A stretch of 64,000 nt of DNA from Posidonia oceanica. Its lineage: Eukaryota > Streptophyta > Magnoliopsida > Alismatales > Posidoniaceae. The DNA lies in the NCBI GenBank assembly GCA_037176725.1, contig JAZBRS010000013.1:11597001-11661000 (forward strand), in the 5' to 3' direction. Made by a program: the position numbers and the translations under genes. Positions 1 to 11,399 of this stretch are shown piece after piece; position 1 is the first letter of the stretch, and the number at the start of each line of letters is the position of its first letter. The notes beneath the pieces are model-generated. The model ran no database searches and had not been told where the DNA came from. It worked only from the letters and a program-made list of their open reading frames with translations.

Positions 1-3000
1 AAAACATAAATATTTCATGCAATTTAATATGGTTTCAGTTCAGAAATCAGCAGATTAAATTAAACAAAGGACTGGAATGCAGAATGATAAAAACTCAGAC
101 CAGAAATGCAATATTTGCAAGAAAACTTAGATATCAGAAAAATAAGTGAACAGTGCCATGGCCGACGGCCATGGACACTGTAGCAGCAAGCTGCCAGCGT
201 CCATGAACGCCGGCACGGGGGTGTTGGAGCGGCGCAGATCGGCGGGGGAGCGGCTCCTGGCACTGACGGAGGTCGGACGGTGCTTGGCAGAGGTCGGCGT
301 GGACTGGAGCGGGCTGGAGCGGTCGCCGGAGGTCTGCGGAGCTTCAGAAACTTCGTCCGGCCGATCGACGCAGCGACGCTGCGTTCTGAGGGCCGGAGAA
401 GGTTCCTGAGACCTGTGCGGACCTGCGGCATCCACCAGAGTTGCGTTCCGCTGGCCAGAGCGACGGGACGACCGGAGAACTGCGCCGGAGAAGACGACCG
501 GAGCGGCGAGCAGAAGCAGGGCAAGAGGGCCGGGAACCTATTTCTAAAAGGCTGAGAAGCAACACAGGATGAAAAGGAGACTAAGGGAGCAAGAATATAC
601 CTGTTTCCGTGGCTGGGATGTCCTCCCGACGCAGGTGGCTTCAGAGGTCGCCGGTGGAACTCGTCCGGTCGCTGTGGATGCTGTCTGCTGCTCGCGAGGA
701 CTGGGATCGACTCAGAGTGACCCTCCGGAGCTTCTTGGATGGTTGGACAGCTGCTGCGAAGACCGGCGGAAGATCTGACTGATCGTGGGTTCACAGAGGC
801 AGCCGGAGGTCGGGGGGACTGTTTGCTGCACGCCGGACTGGATGGGACCTTCCGGGTGGTTGCTGGAGGGCTGAGGAGTGTAGCTGGATGCTCGGAGAAG
901 GTTTCTGGTACGAGTGGAGGGGAATTTGAGGTCTGGGTTGATTTCTGACAGAAATAAGGTTAAGTGTTTGAAGTGGAGTTTAAGGTCTGTGGTGGATGAT
1001 TTGGTTTGATGTCGGAGGCTCTGGAAAGGTGGATGTGTGGTGAACTTCTGGGTAGAATTTGGGAGAAGGCGGTGAGCTGGAGTAGTGGGAATTGGGGAAT
1101 GGGTTCAGGTCGGTAGCGGTTGGCTTTCAGAGGGATTCGGTAGTGATTTAGGTGGGGGAATGGCTGGGAAATGCTGGAGGAAGAAGGCCAGGTGTTGGGT
1201 GAGGTTGGGGAAGTAACAGGGAGGAGGATGAAGGCCAGGAAGGGTGTTGGTTAGCTGGGAATGGAAGAAGGGCGTTTTCTGAAGATTTCAGAGAAGAAAA
1301 GAGGAGAATTGGATGTGGTGATCGGTCTGATATGGAGGCTCCTCTCCGGGATGCAAGGGTGGCTCTCAAACACCCTCTCTTGCCGCTCTCTCTTCTGGAA
1401 ATTGGAGGAGGCAGAGAAGAAGAGCAGAAGGTTGTTTCAGGTGGAAGAGATGAAGTGGAAAATGCTCTCTCACTCTCTGGTTTGCTCTGAAGGTGAAGGT
1501 TGCTCGCTACTGGTTCTGCACTGAAGGTCTGGTGTGTTTTTGATTGAAGGAAGGACGGAGGATTATATCTGGGGAGCGGAGGCTGCTGGCGCGCGGGGGA
1601 ACTTTCAAATTCGGCCGGCGGCCACTGCAGCAGAGAGGACTGAGGCGACCGGCTCCGGAAAAGCTGCTGAGACGGGGAGACGGCGAGCTGCTGTAGAATG
1701 AAGTGACGGAGCTTCGAATTTAAAAGGAGGAGGGAAACCTGTTGCTGCAGCTTCGCGGGAGAAACGGCCGGAGAAAAACGCAGAGGAAGATTGAAGAAGA
1801 AGAAGGGTGGGGAAGGCCGGACTGTGGGCCGAGAGGAAAAAAACGAAGAAAGAAAGAAAAAAAGAAACGGGCTGAATTGAGCCCAGTAAAGAAAAGAAAG
1901 AATAAAACAGAAAAGTAAGAGAGAAGGAGGGGATAGAATGGGGAAATAAAATAGGTAAAAATAAACTAAAAAATAAATAAAAATATTAGAAGAGTTGTAC
2001 TGTAGATTAGGATTTTAATTAAGATTTTTAATGGTTATTTTGAGTTGATTAATGTGTTTTGGGCTTGATTAGGGTTTTAGGACTTTGGTTTTGTTCTTAA
2101 TTGGTTTTCACTTGTTTAAACGTTTGTTAATCCCTTTTTAAATTATTTTAAAAATTTCATTTCTTTTGCTGGACACTTAGGATATTAATTAGGATTTTTT
2201 AGGATTTATTTTCCTATTAATCAGGGTTGGTTTTATGTTTTCAAGTTGTAGTCTTCTTAGGGTTTTTCCTTCTTAAATCTTCTAAGTTATGTTTGGATTT
2301 TTATTTATTGGTTTTTTCTTGAAGTTTTTAGTTGGATTTTTTCTGGTTTAATAGAGTGTCTTTTAGGCTTTTCAGGTGTGTTTTCCTTTTCTTTTTAAAT
2401 TAAGTTTTTTACTTGTTTTTCTTGTGTTTACTAGGTTAAGTCCTTTGCCTTTTTTAATTATTTGTTTTAATGTTTGATTTTTAATTCTCCTTTTTAGGGT
2501 TTGTTTTTTAATTCTTCTGATGGGTTCTTACCTTTGGTGGGTTTTGATTTTGTTTTAGCTTTTTTCCTGATTTTTCAGTGTTTTCTTTTGATTTGTTTTG
2601 CATTTTTTAGTTTGCATGTTTAGTTTTCTTTTTAGCTTGCTTAAGTTAAGTTTAAGTTGTTAATTGCTTGTTTAACATTTTTTAATTGTTTTTCTTAGGG
2701 TACTGATTTGTTTGTTTTATGTTTTGAGATTTTACATATTTTTATGGGTTTTTGTGGATTTTTGCAAAAGGGAGAAAAGGGAAAAGAGAAGGAGGAAAAA
2801 ATGGAATAAAAAGGGGAATAAAAGGAAAAAGATAGGTTGGAGGAAAACGATTTTTAAAAATTCAGAAAAAGTGTTAAAAATAAAGTAAAAATAGGGATAG
2901 GATAGAGGAAGGGTAGAAGCACAGAGGGGGCCCACAGCCAGACCAGAAAAAGGATCAGAAAGGGATGAAAAGAGAGATGATAATCAGGAGAGAGAGAGGA

Positions 3001-3451
3001 GAGAGAAAATGATAATCCTGGAGAGAGAAAAGGATAATTTGGGTGAAAGAGGGTCCTAATGGTCTTGGAATGGAGTGAAAATTGGTGGGTGGGTAGTCTA
3101 GGTTTTGAAGTCTTGGGTCTGGAATTTTGGTTTGATTCTAAGGAGGTTTTGGAGGGGTTTCAAGGCATAGAAAAAGGGTAGTTTCACCTAAGTTTTCTAG
3201 GGTTTTTGGGAATGGGTCAGGCTTGGAAAATCCTAGGTTTTTGGGTAGGTTTGTTGAGTGGATAGTGGTGGGTTTTCCTATGAATTTTGGTTAGGTTCAG
3301 AGGTTGGGAAGGGGGGTAAAGGTTTAGGCCAAGACAGGCTGATTTTGAAGGGTTGAGCAGAGGGACTAGGGTTAGGGTTTGGTTGGGGTTTGATCCAGCA
3401 ATCAACCAGAGGGCTCCAAGGGTCCAGGCCTGCCAAGATGGGGTGTCAACA
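1..3451 (-). mobile_element. Element X: LTR of a Tat-lineage Ty3/gypsy retrotransposon (left part outside window)
   Basis: The stretch is a reverse-strand LTR of the same family as those at 31439-37201 and 58198-64000, and of the forward LTR at 48226-53796. Shared blocks in order are a GC-rich zone, the GGCGCGC box with a TATA element near 1565, a T-rich tract at about 2000-2750, a GA-rich block at about 2990-3020, and the LTR start. On this strand it ends with GGGTGTCAACA at 3451, the reverse complement of the LTR start (family start TGTAGACACCCC; here TGTTGACACCC). The next base is in the gag of element A, so X inserted there; in element orientation this is the start of a 5' LTR or of a solo LTR. 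It holds no credible gene; the short frames inside are chance. Confidence 0.88.
1561..1570 (-). promoter_or_regulatory. Candidate TATA box of LTR X
   Basis: On the minus strand the sequence reads AGATATAATC. It sits next to a GGCGCGC box in the same relative place as TATAAGC at 35293-35300 and 62216-62224 in two sister LTRs. Position conservation supports a core promoter about 1.9 kb inside the LTR. No start site is proven. Confidence 0.5.
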
Positions 3452-5730
3452 TTATCTCCATCCCCTTTGCATCAGGTTCAGACCCCCGCATGCATCCCCT
3501 CATACACTGCACCCACGCACGGGTACGCCGGCCATCACGTTGCATCACTAGGCGACGTGATGGTGGATCCGAAGGAGCACCTCGGTGCGACCCAATCAGT
3601 GTACTTGGCCCCTGCCCTTGCTGCACCATCTCCTTTGGCAGCAAATCCAGACCCCATCAATAGTAAGGGGACGTACTGGAGAAAGCACTACGTCTAGTGT
3701 AGGGTATTGACCACCGCTCCTACCAATTCTGGGACCTCTGCTACTTTCCAGAGGTGGTACTCCCATTGAAGTTTTGTATCCTAGATTTCGACAAATACAT
3801 TGGTAGGGGCTGCCCCATAGCCCATCTGAATGCGCACTACGGTGATCTCGCTCAGCTTCAGGTTAACGAGAGGTTGCTGATCCACTTGTTTCAGAAAAGC
3901 CTGACCGGCCCGGCCCTCAAGTGGTTCACCTCGCTTGACATGACCGCCATCAAGACTTGGAATGACCTTAGCCAAGCATTCCTAGAACAATACTCCTTCA
4001 ACCTCGACTTGGTCCCAAAGCGCGCGGACCTAGTCGCAACCAAGTAGAATCTTGGAGAGCCGTTCATGGAGTACGTCGGCCGTTGGCGTGCCGTTGCCTC
4101 ATAGGTTCGAGATAGGCCCTCTGACGAGGAGTCTATTGAGATCCTAATCAAAGGTGCACAGCCATCTACCGGGGCTCTGCTTAGCATCCAACCTGTCACA
4201 ACCTTTGTAGCATTGATCTGAGCTAGCGCTCGCGTAGAGAGTTCGTTGTGGAGTGGCAACTTCCCTACACTCTCTGCGTTCGCCAAGCAGGCCTCCACCA
4301 GCAACAACAGCAGCAGCACCACCACCATCAACAACAGCAGTGGTAGCAGCAGTAGCCGCCCTAGAAAGGAGGATTCTCCAAAGACCGCTGTTGCATACGT
4401 CGACTCCCCTACTACGCCTGTTCATCTGGCGTCTCGGCCTGCCCTTGCTCAGATGATATACGCACCAGCACCTAGGGCACACCCCACACCAAAGATCACC
4501 ACCACCACTCGACCGGTCTACTCTGCCGCAATGGTCCAGCATGGACAATACCAAAGGCAGAGACGGCCTATCTCAAATCGGCAGAAGTTCGCCCCACTAG
4601 CGGAACCGCTGAGTGCTATCCTCCCCAAGGTTGCGTCGCTATTGAACTTCCCGGAGATTCGCCCATTGCCAAACCCACTTCCGCATTGGCACAAGGCGAA
4701 TCTCTTCTACGACTTCCATCGAAATACCGGGCATTTGACAGATAGTTGCTTCACCCTGCAGAATGCCATTCAGGACCTGATCGAATCGGGAACGATTGTG
4801 ATCGACATGCACGAGGCATCCACTTCTGCACCTCCCCCTGCATCTGCCCCTGCATTAGCATCATCATCTCCTCATTCCAGCATTGTCCGCCAACCTCTAC
4901 CGGAGCACTCTTATCTGGGAGGCATGGGAACCTCGGGAATTCACTCTCTTCCCCTCCAACTCTGCCACGTCTGTGGTAGACCCCTCTGAGCTCATTATTG
5001 ACATCTCTAAGCCCTTTCCCTTCTCTCTTTACCATGCGGCCGTTGCCGACTCCGAGTCGGGAGTTCATATCATCCGATCGCATGCCAGGCCGGAGCGCTC
5101 TTCCGCGTTGCCCACCATGCATCCTCAGGCTCAAGCCCCTGTACACCTTTTAGGTAGGCCCCAACCAGGATCCCTTGTACACCTCCTAGGTAGGCCTTAG
5201 CCAGGGTCCCCTATCCACCTCCTAGGTAGACCTCAGCTTGCACCCACTTTGCCTTCCCAGCAACCTTATCCATCCCCCCAGCAACCAACAAACACCCCTA
5301 CATCCCCTCTTGTGCTCGCAGCACATGCTCCCGTGGTTATCAACCTAACCAAGGACACCCATTGCGTGCCCTACAGCTATGTGATCAAGGAGGGTCTACA
5401 AGCCCCTAGCACCGGTGGTTAGGCCTAGCCATCCAGAACCCGCTGTACCTCCACCATCAGGCCAACCCCCTATACCCACCACAACTGAGCCTATCACCAA
5501 AGCCACTCCTCCTACCACCAAAAAGGGCCAACCCAATGCTGACATCACCACCCAGCTAAAGAAGGTTAGAGCAGACATTTCCATTTGGGACCTCATACAC
5601 ACATCCTCTGAGCACCGCGAGGCTTTTCTTCGTGTGTTCCAAGTCGCCCATGTGTCCCAAACTATTGAGCCTGCAGCCTTGGAAAGCATGGTAGGGATGA
5701 TCGCGGAGCCCTAGGTCATCTCTTTCACAA
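3452..5730 (+). pseudogene. gag: Gag of element A, N-terminus missing, broken
   Basis: Gag forms the virus-like particle and binds the RNA. The retrotransposon gag core lies at about 3754-4200 (GCPIAHLNAHYGDLAQLQ, then the conserved LKWFTSLD). A proline- and serine-rich stretch follows, then a zinc-knuckle-like C-x2-H-x3-G-H-x4-C at about 4708-4750. The first part is lost to insertion X at 3451; homology with element C resumes just before the residues matching C's position 55880. Stops at 4045-4047 and 4102-4104 are TAG where element B has CAG, and the stop at 5712-5714 is TAG where C has CAG. Frame changes near 3700, 4950 and 5390 add further damage. It is non-functional. Assignment rests on alignment by eye with the gag regions at 22273, 46161 and 55119. 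Confidence 0.85.
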
Positions 5731-6107
5731 GTGATGAGCTACCTCCGGCGGGGATTAATCACAACCAACCCTTGTTTGTCATGGTACAATTCAAAAACTT
5801 CCGCATTCCCCTTTTGCTGGTCGATAATGGTTCAGGCCTTAACGTCTGTCCCTTGCGTACAACAACAAAGCTCAGATTCAAAGCTGAGGATATCACCCCA
5901 ACTATAAAGGGAATGACATCTTTTGATAACACCCACCATGACTCTCTAGGGATTTTGATTATTCCTCTCACCATTGGCCCAGTCGTATTCGATGTGGAAT
6001 TTTATGTTGACCTGGAGCCCAATTTCAATCTTCTGCTTGGACGCCCTTGGCTGCACAAGCATCAGGTCATCCCCTCGACCCTCCATCACATGATCAAGTT
6101 CCACTGA
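5731..6107 (+). pseudogene. pro: Aspartic protease domain of element A
   Basis: Retropepsin-like protease would cut the Gag-Pol polyprotein. The active site reads VDNGSGLNVCPL at about 5819-5855 (D-N-G-S, the Tat form of the D-T/S-G motif). About 70 residues later comes the flap-distal signature LLLGRPWLHKHQ, typical of Ogre/Tat proteases, and then the PSTLHHMIKF tail. The frame is the same as pol. It is closed by TGA at 6105-6107, where element B has a CGT-CGC pair. One residue is missing in FYVDLEPNF compared with B's FYVVDLQPNF. Confidence 0.85.
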
Positions 6108-7931
6108 GGTGACGATGTCATCGTTGTCATGGTGGAAAACTTTGACAAGGAGCGGATCGAGGCAGTCTCTTCCGTCTCTTCACAGACTGTCCCTTTTGAC
6201 CCTGAGCTTTCAAATGCCTTATACCACATTAATCGGTCTGAGCCGGTTAACTTTATTCCAGATCTTGAACGTGTCAACTCCTTAGCCGTTCACAGCAACC
6301 CTTTCCGGATGGTCAAAAACGTCTATCACAGGTGGGGTTACGTTAAGGGAACGCCACTCGGGCGATACGGCTAGGGAATCGCTGAGCCGATCGTGGTAGA
6401 GGAGCAAAGAGATTCCAAGGGTCTCGGATATGACCCGTAGGCCAGTGAAGATAGACACCCACAGCCAAAGAATCAAAGGATGATCATCCCCCGGGACCTC
6501 ACTAACTTCACCAGTGTAGGTACCTTGGGTTCAAGCGGCAGTCAAGCCATAGCACAACTGGAGCCATGCTAGAGCTCTCCGCTGTCGATGGAAGAGTGGG
6601 TTTGCATTGAGGACTACTACTCGGATGTGGAGCAGTCTGGCACAGTGGGAGCAGCTTGGACCGGCAGTGAGGTCCAGGTCAACGCGACAGCATCTCGGTC
6701 AGTTTGTCTGGCCCTTCCCTCCATAGATACAGCAGCAAATTTGGTAGGCCCTATGGCAGGATTGACAGTCTCTCATCTTTCTACGGTCTCATCAGCATCA
6801 CCGACAGCAGCAGTAGCAGCTCCGAAGTCAGGAGCACCTCCTCAAGCACAGTTAGCCAGTCTGCCCGCAGCCGCAGTCACGTCAGTATAGCTGTCACCCT
6901 CTCTGGCGGGTCAATCAGTCAGTTTTGCCAGTAGCGCGACTCAGCCCACTTCAGCAGCCGTATCACCAAGGGTGCAGGTGGCTCAGTCAATCACACATCC
7001 TCCTGCCTCAAGACATCAAGCCTCGTGGCAGGCCCCCATGGCATCAAAGGCCGTGCAACCACCATCATCACCAGATGCAGGCGTATTGTCGGCTAAGAAA
7101 GCCGCCTAGGCTCCAGTCCTCTGGAGGAGCAGCTCTACCTCCCCTCCGGTTGCAGCAGTGACTTTGACAGCGCACCCATCAATGGCACTGCTGACCAATT
7201 TGTTTGGATCTCTAATCACCAGGGCACCGCAGTTAGCCATGCCCGTAGGCCAGCTAGACGGTCAGGCAGTGTAGTCAACAACAGAGCAAGCACCCAGAGC
7301 AGTGGTACATCTAGCAGCTAGGCCAGAACCAGAGGCCACCGGCGCCTACTACGTCGACTCACCCTCGGATGAGGAGGCAGGAGCGGCGGTAGAGGCCCAG
7401 ATTGACTCGTTGATGGGGGACTTGGAACTACTATTCCAAGAACAGCTCGTGTCGCTGGCAAAGGACTTGGCAGAGTATCAAGCGGTGAGGAAAGGGAAAG
7501 CCGTGGCTATGAATCTCTCTCCGCAGAAGGCCCATGCCTCTCTCTTGGTTATAGAAGAAGATTCAGCAGCAACGACCCCCACTAGACTAGATGAGCTAAC
7601 CACTCTGCAGCCACAAGGCGGGTCTAGGTGGTTGGTGCAGCACATGCCCCACTCAAGCAGTGTAGCTAGCGACAGTACCCTGATCAACCACCAGTCTAGT
7701 ATACCCTTCGCGAGCACAACAGAAAACGCGGAGGAGGAAGCATCAGCAGTACAGGCAGTAACAGAGTCAGTGGTAGAGTCAGCAGTAGAGTTAGTGGTAA
7801 AGTCAGCAGCAGAGTCAGCAGAGCCAGCAACAACAGAGCAGGCAGAGGAAGTTGCTAGAGCAAAGGTCACCCACCTAGGGTACAGAAACACTCGAGTGAG
7901 CATGACCATCTTGAAACGTCACCAAGGCTAA
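6108..7931 (+). pseudogene. Protease-RT linker of element A (low-complexity, acidic)
   Basis: The linker is in the same frame as protease and RT. It starts with a conserved segment (PVNFIPDLERVNSLAVHSNP) that also occurs in B and E, then a short acidic tryptophan motif EEWVCIEDYYSDVEQSG near 6588-6640. A Ser/Thr/Ala/Val-rich stretch follows, and then a second acidic segment with YYVDSPSDEEAG near 7350. I recognise no enzyme domain. Ogre elements are known to carry an intron in this part of the genome; I see no need for one here because the frame runs through. Several TAG stops interrupt it, and TAA at 7929-7931 closes the last open piece. Confidence 0.6.
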
Positions 7932-9116
7932 GAAGCAGAACATATACACTCCTTCGATATAACAGACCCCACCTTTGAAAAGGAGATCCTCTTGGAACTC
8001 ATTGCATATGGAGAGGAGGATGATACAAGCGAAGATGAGAATGATGAACCATCACCTGAGTTCCAGCCCTATGACAACAATCTGGAAGGCCCCACCCTCC
8101 ATGTCCAAGAGGAGACAGAGGTTGTCAATATCGGCACAACCGAAGAAGCCAGAGACGTCCGTATCGGCACCCAATTGTCGCCCCAGGCTAGAGCTGAGTT
8201 CATTGCATTCCTGAAAGAGTATGCAGATGTCTTCGCCAGGAGCTATGAAGACATGGTCGGCCTCGACGTCGAAATAGTAGTGCACAACCTGCCCTTGAAT
8301 CCAGACGCCAAGCCAGTAAAGCAAAAGCTAAGAAGATGGCGACCGCAGTGGCTGCTCATGATCAAAGAGGAGATATTGAAGCAGCACAATGTCAATTTTC
8401 TGAAGGTCGTCCTTTACCCTGAATGACTTGCAAATGTTGTGCCAGTGCCTAAGAAAGATGGTGGAGTCCGCATGTGCATCGACTATAGCGACCTGAACAA
8501 GGTGAGTCCCAAGGACGATTTCCCATTACCACACATTGACGTCCTAGTCGACAACATTACAGGCCACAAGATGCTCTCCTTTATGGACGGCTTCTCCGGT
8601 TATAACCAAATCAAAATGGCAGAAGAAGACATAGAGAAGACATCATTCATCACCCCGTAGGGAGTCTTCTACTACCAAGTTATGCCGTTTGGGCTCAAGA
8701 ATGCTAGCACAACTTATCAGAGGGCAATGACAGCACTATTCCATGACCTAATGCACCAAGAAGTTGAGGTTTACGTGGACGACATGATTGCCAAGTCCAA
8801 AGAGCCCAAAGACCACCTTGCCTATCTAAAGAATCTCTTTGACCGCTTGAGGAAGTACAAGCTGCGGCTTAACCCTGGCAAATGCATATTCAGGGTGTCG
8901 TTCGGAAAACTCCTGGGATACATTGTCAGCCAGAGTGGGATTGAGGTGGACCCGAGCAAGGCAAAAGCCATCGTGGAGATGCCATCCCCCAGGACTGAAA
9001 AGGAGGTCCAAGGCCTGCAAGGGCGATTACAGTATATCAGTCGATTCATTGCGCAGCTTATGCCCATCTGCAAACCAATATTCAAGCTCCTAAAGAAGAA
9101 TGCACAGATCAACTAG
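7932..9116 (+). pseudogene. pol: Reverse transcriptase domain of element A
   Basis: RT copies the element RNA into DNA. The run-up EEARDVRIGTQLSPQAR and FLKEYADVFARSYEDM (about 8140-8260) is the usual Tat sequence before RT. RT motifs in order are VPKKDGGVRMCIDYSDLN (8442 onward), FMDGFSGYNQI, MPFGLKNASTTYQRAM, and the catalytic YVDDM, with TAC-GTG-GAC-GAC at 8772-8783. LLGYIVSQSGIEVDP of the thumb follows. The catalytic residues are intact. Stops are TGA at 8424-8426, TAG at 8658-8660 (position of the usual Trp in FITPWG) and TAG at 9114-9116. It is in frame with protease and integrase, so a single Gag-Pro-Pol frame is likely in the ancestor. Confidence 0.92.
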
Positions 9117-9488
9117 AGCAAGGAGTGCCAGGCTGCATTTGACAAGATCAAGCAACTACTGATCAAGCCTCCTGTTTTGGTTCCTCCCATGCTAGGGAGA
9201 CCTCTGATTCTCTACCTTTCTACCACGCAGCATTCCATGGGCGTAGTCTTGGGCCAACATGATGAATCAGGTTGGAAGGAACGCGCCATCTATTACCTGA
9301 GCAAGAAATTCATTGATTGCGAAGCTAGGTATAGCACAATAGAGAAGACCTGCCTATCTCTCGTCTAGGCTACACAGAAACTAAGGCACTATATGATGGC
9401 GTACGCAGTTCAGCTCTTATGCTAGCATGATCCCATAAAGTTCCTCTTCTAGAAACCAGCCATGGTGGGCAGATGTGTCAAGTGGTAG
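9117..9488 (+). pseudogene. pol: Gypsy-type RNase H (connection) domain of element A, catalytic Asp absent
   Basis: This directly follows RT. LILYLSTTQHSMGVVLGQ stands where active gypsy RNase H domains have LYTDAS, so the first catalytic Asp is not there. AIYYLSKKFIDCEARYSTIEK is the well-conserved middle part of this domain. Loss of activity in this copy of the domain is known for Tat elements that also carry a second RNase H, which is the case here (next entry). TAG stops occur near 9366, 9421, 9451 and 9486, so the region is also broken by later mutation. Confidence 0.75.
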
Positions 9489-10100
9489 GTGTTGTTGTCT
9501 CAGTACTACATCACCTTCGTCACACAGAAGTCCATGAAGGGTCAAGCCATGGCCGATCATCATGCTGACTTTCCCTTGCCTGAGTACCAGCCTCTCCAGA
9601 CGCAGTTCCCGGACGAGGACATCCTTTTTGCAATGGAGGACTCTAATGAGAAGGACCCTGAGGACCAAGAGCAGTGGCAGTTGTACTTTGATGGCACTAT
9701 CAACAAGAAGGGCCGAGGCGTAGGCGCAGTGCTGACAACGCCACAGGGACAGATGATTCCTTTTGCAAAGAAGTTGACTTTCAAATGCACCAACAATGAA
9801 GCAGAATACGAGGCGTGCATCCTGGGATTGAAGGTCGCCCTTGAGCATAAGGCATAGAAGCTGCATGTGCACGACGATGCCATGCTAGTGATCTCTCAAG
9901 TGAATGGCGATTGGAAAACAAAAGATCCAAAGCTTGTGCCATATTACGAACACCTGCTGAAGCTGACAGAAGAATTTGAAAGTATCCGCTTCACGTACAT
10001 GAACAGGGCAAGGAATGCATATGTAGATGCATTGGCAACCCTGGCGTCTTGGCTCAGTATACCTGAAGACCATGCAGTGGATGTATCAGTTACTGTCATA
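9489..10100 (+). pseudogene. pol: Second, archaeal-type RNase H (aRNH) of element A
   Basis: RNase H removes the RNA strand of the RNA-DNA hybrid. Four acidic positions of the aRNH fold can be seen: YFDGT near 9680, NNEAEYEA near 9795, HDDAMLVISQVNG near 9870, and AYVDALATLAS near 10018. This is the dual-RNase-H arrangement that is a hallmark of the Tat lineage of plant Ty3/gypsy elements. The catalytic acids look intact. One TAG at 9855-9857 splits it and another at 10251-10253 follows it. Confidence 0.85.
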
Positions 10101-11399
10101 GAGCAGCTTGCGCATTGCATGAGTATAGAAGAGGCAGTTCCAGTAGAAGAACAGCCATGGTACCATGATATCAAGGCCTTCCTGGAATCTGGTAGCCCCC
10201 CGCCTGGCAACTCAGCAGCAGATAGAAGAACTTTGGCACGTCTGGTGTTATAGTATATATTAGGAGCAGGGCAGTTATATAGAAGATCATACAACCAAAT
10301 GCTCCTGCGCTGCCTGAACAAGTCGGAGGCTGACACACTGATGCTTCACGTACATGCAGGGACCTGCGGCCCGCATATGAACGGTGTCCTCCTGGCCAAG
10401 AAGATCATGCTCCATGGGTACTTCTGGTTAACCATGGAAGCAGACTGCTACCAGTTCGTGCGTAGATGCCACAACTGCCAGATCCATGGTAACTTTATTC
10501 GTACTCCCCTACAACATCTACATAACATGTCATCGCCATGCCCTTTCTCCACCTAGGGGATCGATGTCATTGGCGCAATACATCCTGCTGCTTCAAATAG
10601 TCATCACTTCATCCTGGTGGCGATTGACTACTTTACTAAGTGGGTGGAAGCCGCCTCTTACAAGGCTGTCACAGTCGCGGCGACAGAGAAATTTATCAGA
10701 AACAACATCGTCGCCCGGTATGGGGTCTCGCACTCTTTCATCTCTGATAACGGCACAAACTTCATTGCCAAGAGGACCGAGGAGTACTTGCAGAGCCTCA
10801 AGATCAAGCATCACAGGTCCTCGCCCTATCGGCTGCAGATGAACGGAGCAGTGGAGTTTGCCAATAAGAACATTATAAAGATCATAAAGAAGATGGCAGA
10901 AACCCATAAGGACTGGCATGACAAGCTTCTGTACGCACTCTAGGAGTACAAGACCTCAGTCCGGACCTCAACATGAGCCACCCCGTACTCCCTAGTATAC
11001 GACATGGAGGCGGTGCTGCCTGTTGAAGTAGAGATCCCCACACTGCGAATCCTACGAGAAGCTGAGCTGGAGGAGGCAGAGTGGGTCGAAGACTGTTGCA
11101 TCCAACTGAGCCTGATTGACGAGCACAGACTGCAAGCTATGCACAATGCTCACTGTTATCAGAAGTGGATGGCCAGAGCGTACCTAAAGAAAGTTCAACC
11201 CAGAAGCTTCCAGCTAGGGGATCTGGTTTTGCAAGCCATTCACCTGCCTGACGGTCAAGGTAAATTCCGACCCAACTGGCGTGGCCCCTTTGTGGTTAAG
11301 CAAGCATTCTCTGGCGGTGTAGCAGTTCTTGAGGAGATGGACCAGGTTGAACAGTCTGAGCCTGTTAACTCGTGCTACCTCAAGAAGTACTATCAGTAG
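10101..11399 (+). pseudogene. pol: Integrase of element A and end of pol
   Basis: Integrase inserts the cDNA into the genome. The zinc domain shows the His pair in MLHVHAGTCGPH and the Cys pair in VRRCHNCQIHG (about 10340-10480). The core shows Asp in GIDVIG (about 10560), Asp in SDNGTNF (about 10745) and Glu in AVEFANKN (about 10850). The C-terminal part has a GPF-type motif (WRGPFVV near 11280) and ends CYLKKYYQ with TAG at 11397-11399, exactly as in element B at 42938. No chromodomain follows. Stops lie at 10554-10556, 10941-10943 and 10974-10976. Confidence 0.9.

Noticed and set aside
60..794. 244-codon minus-strand frame in LTR X
   Set aside because: It lies in the GC-rich zone of the LTR and is not kept as an open frame in the sister LTRs B, C and D.
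2000..2750. AT-rich tract with many AGGGTTTT words as telomere-like repeats
   Set aside because: The words are irregular and not tandem; the tract is a shared part of the LTR family (also 35740-36500, 48900-49650, 62650-63400).
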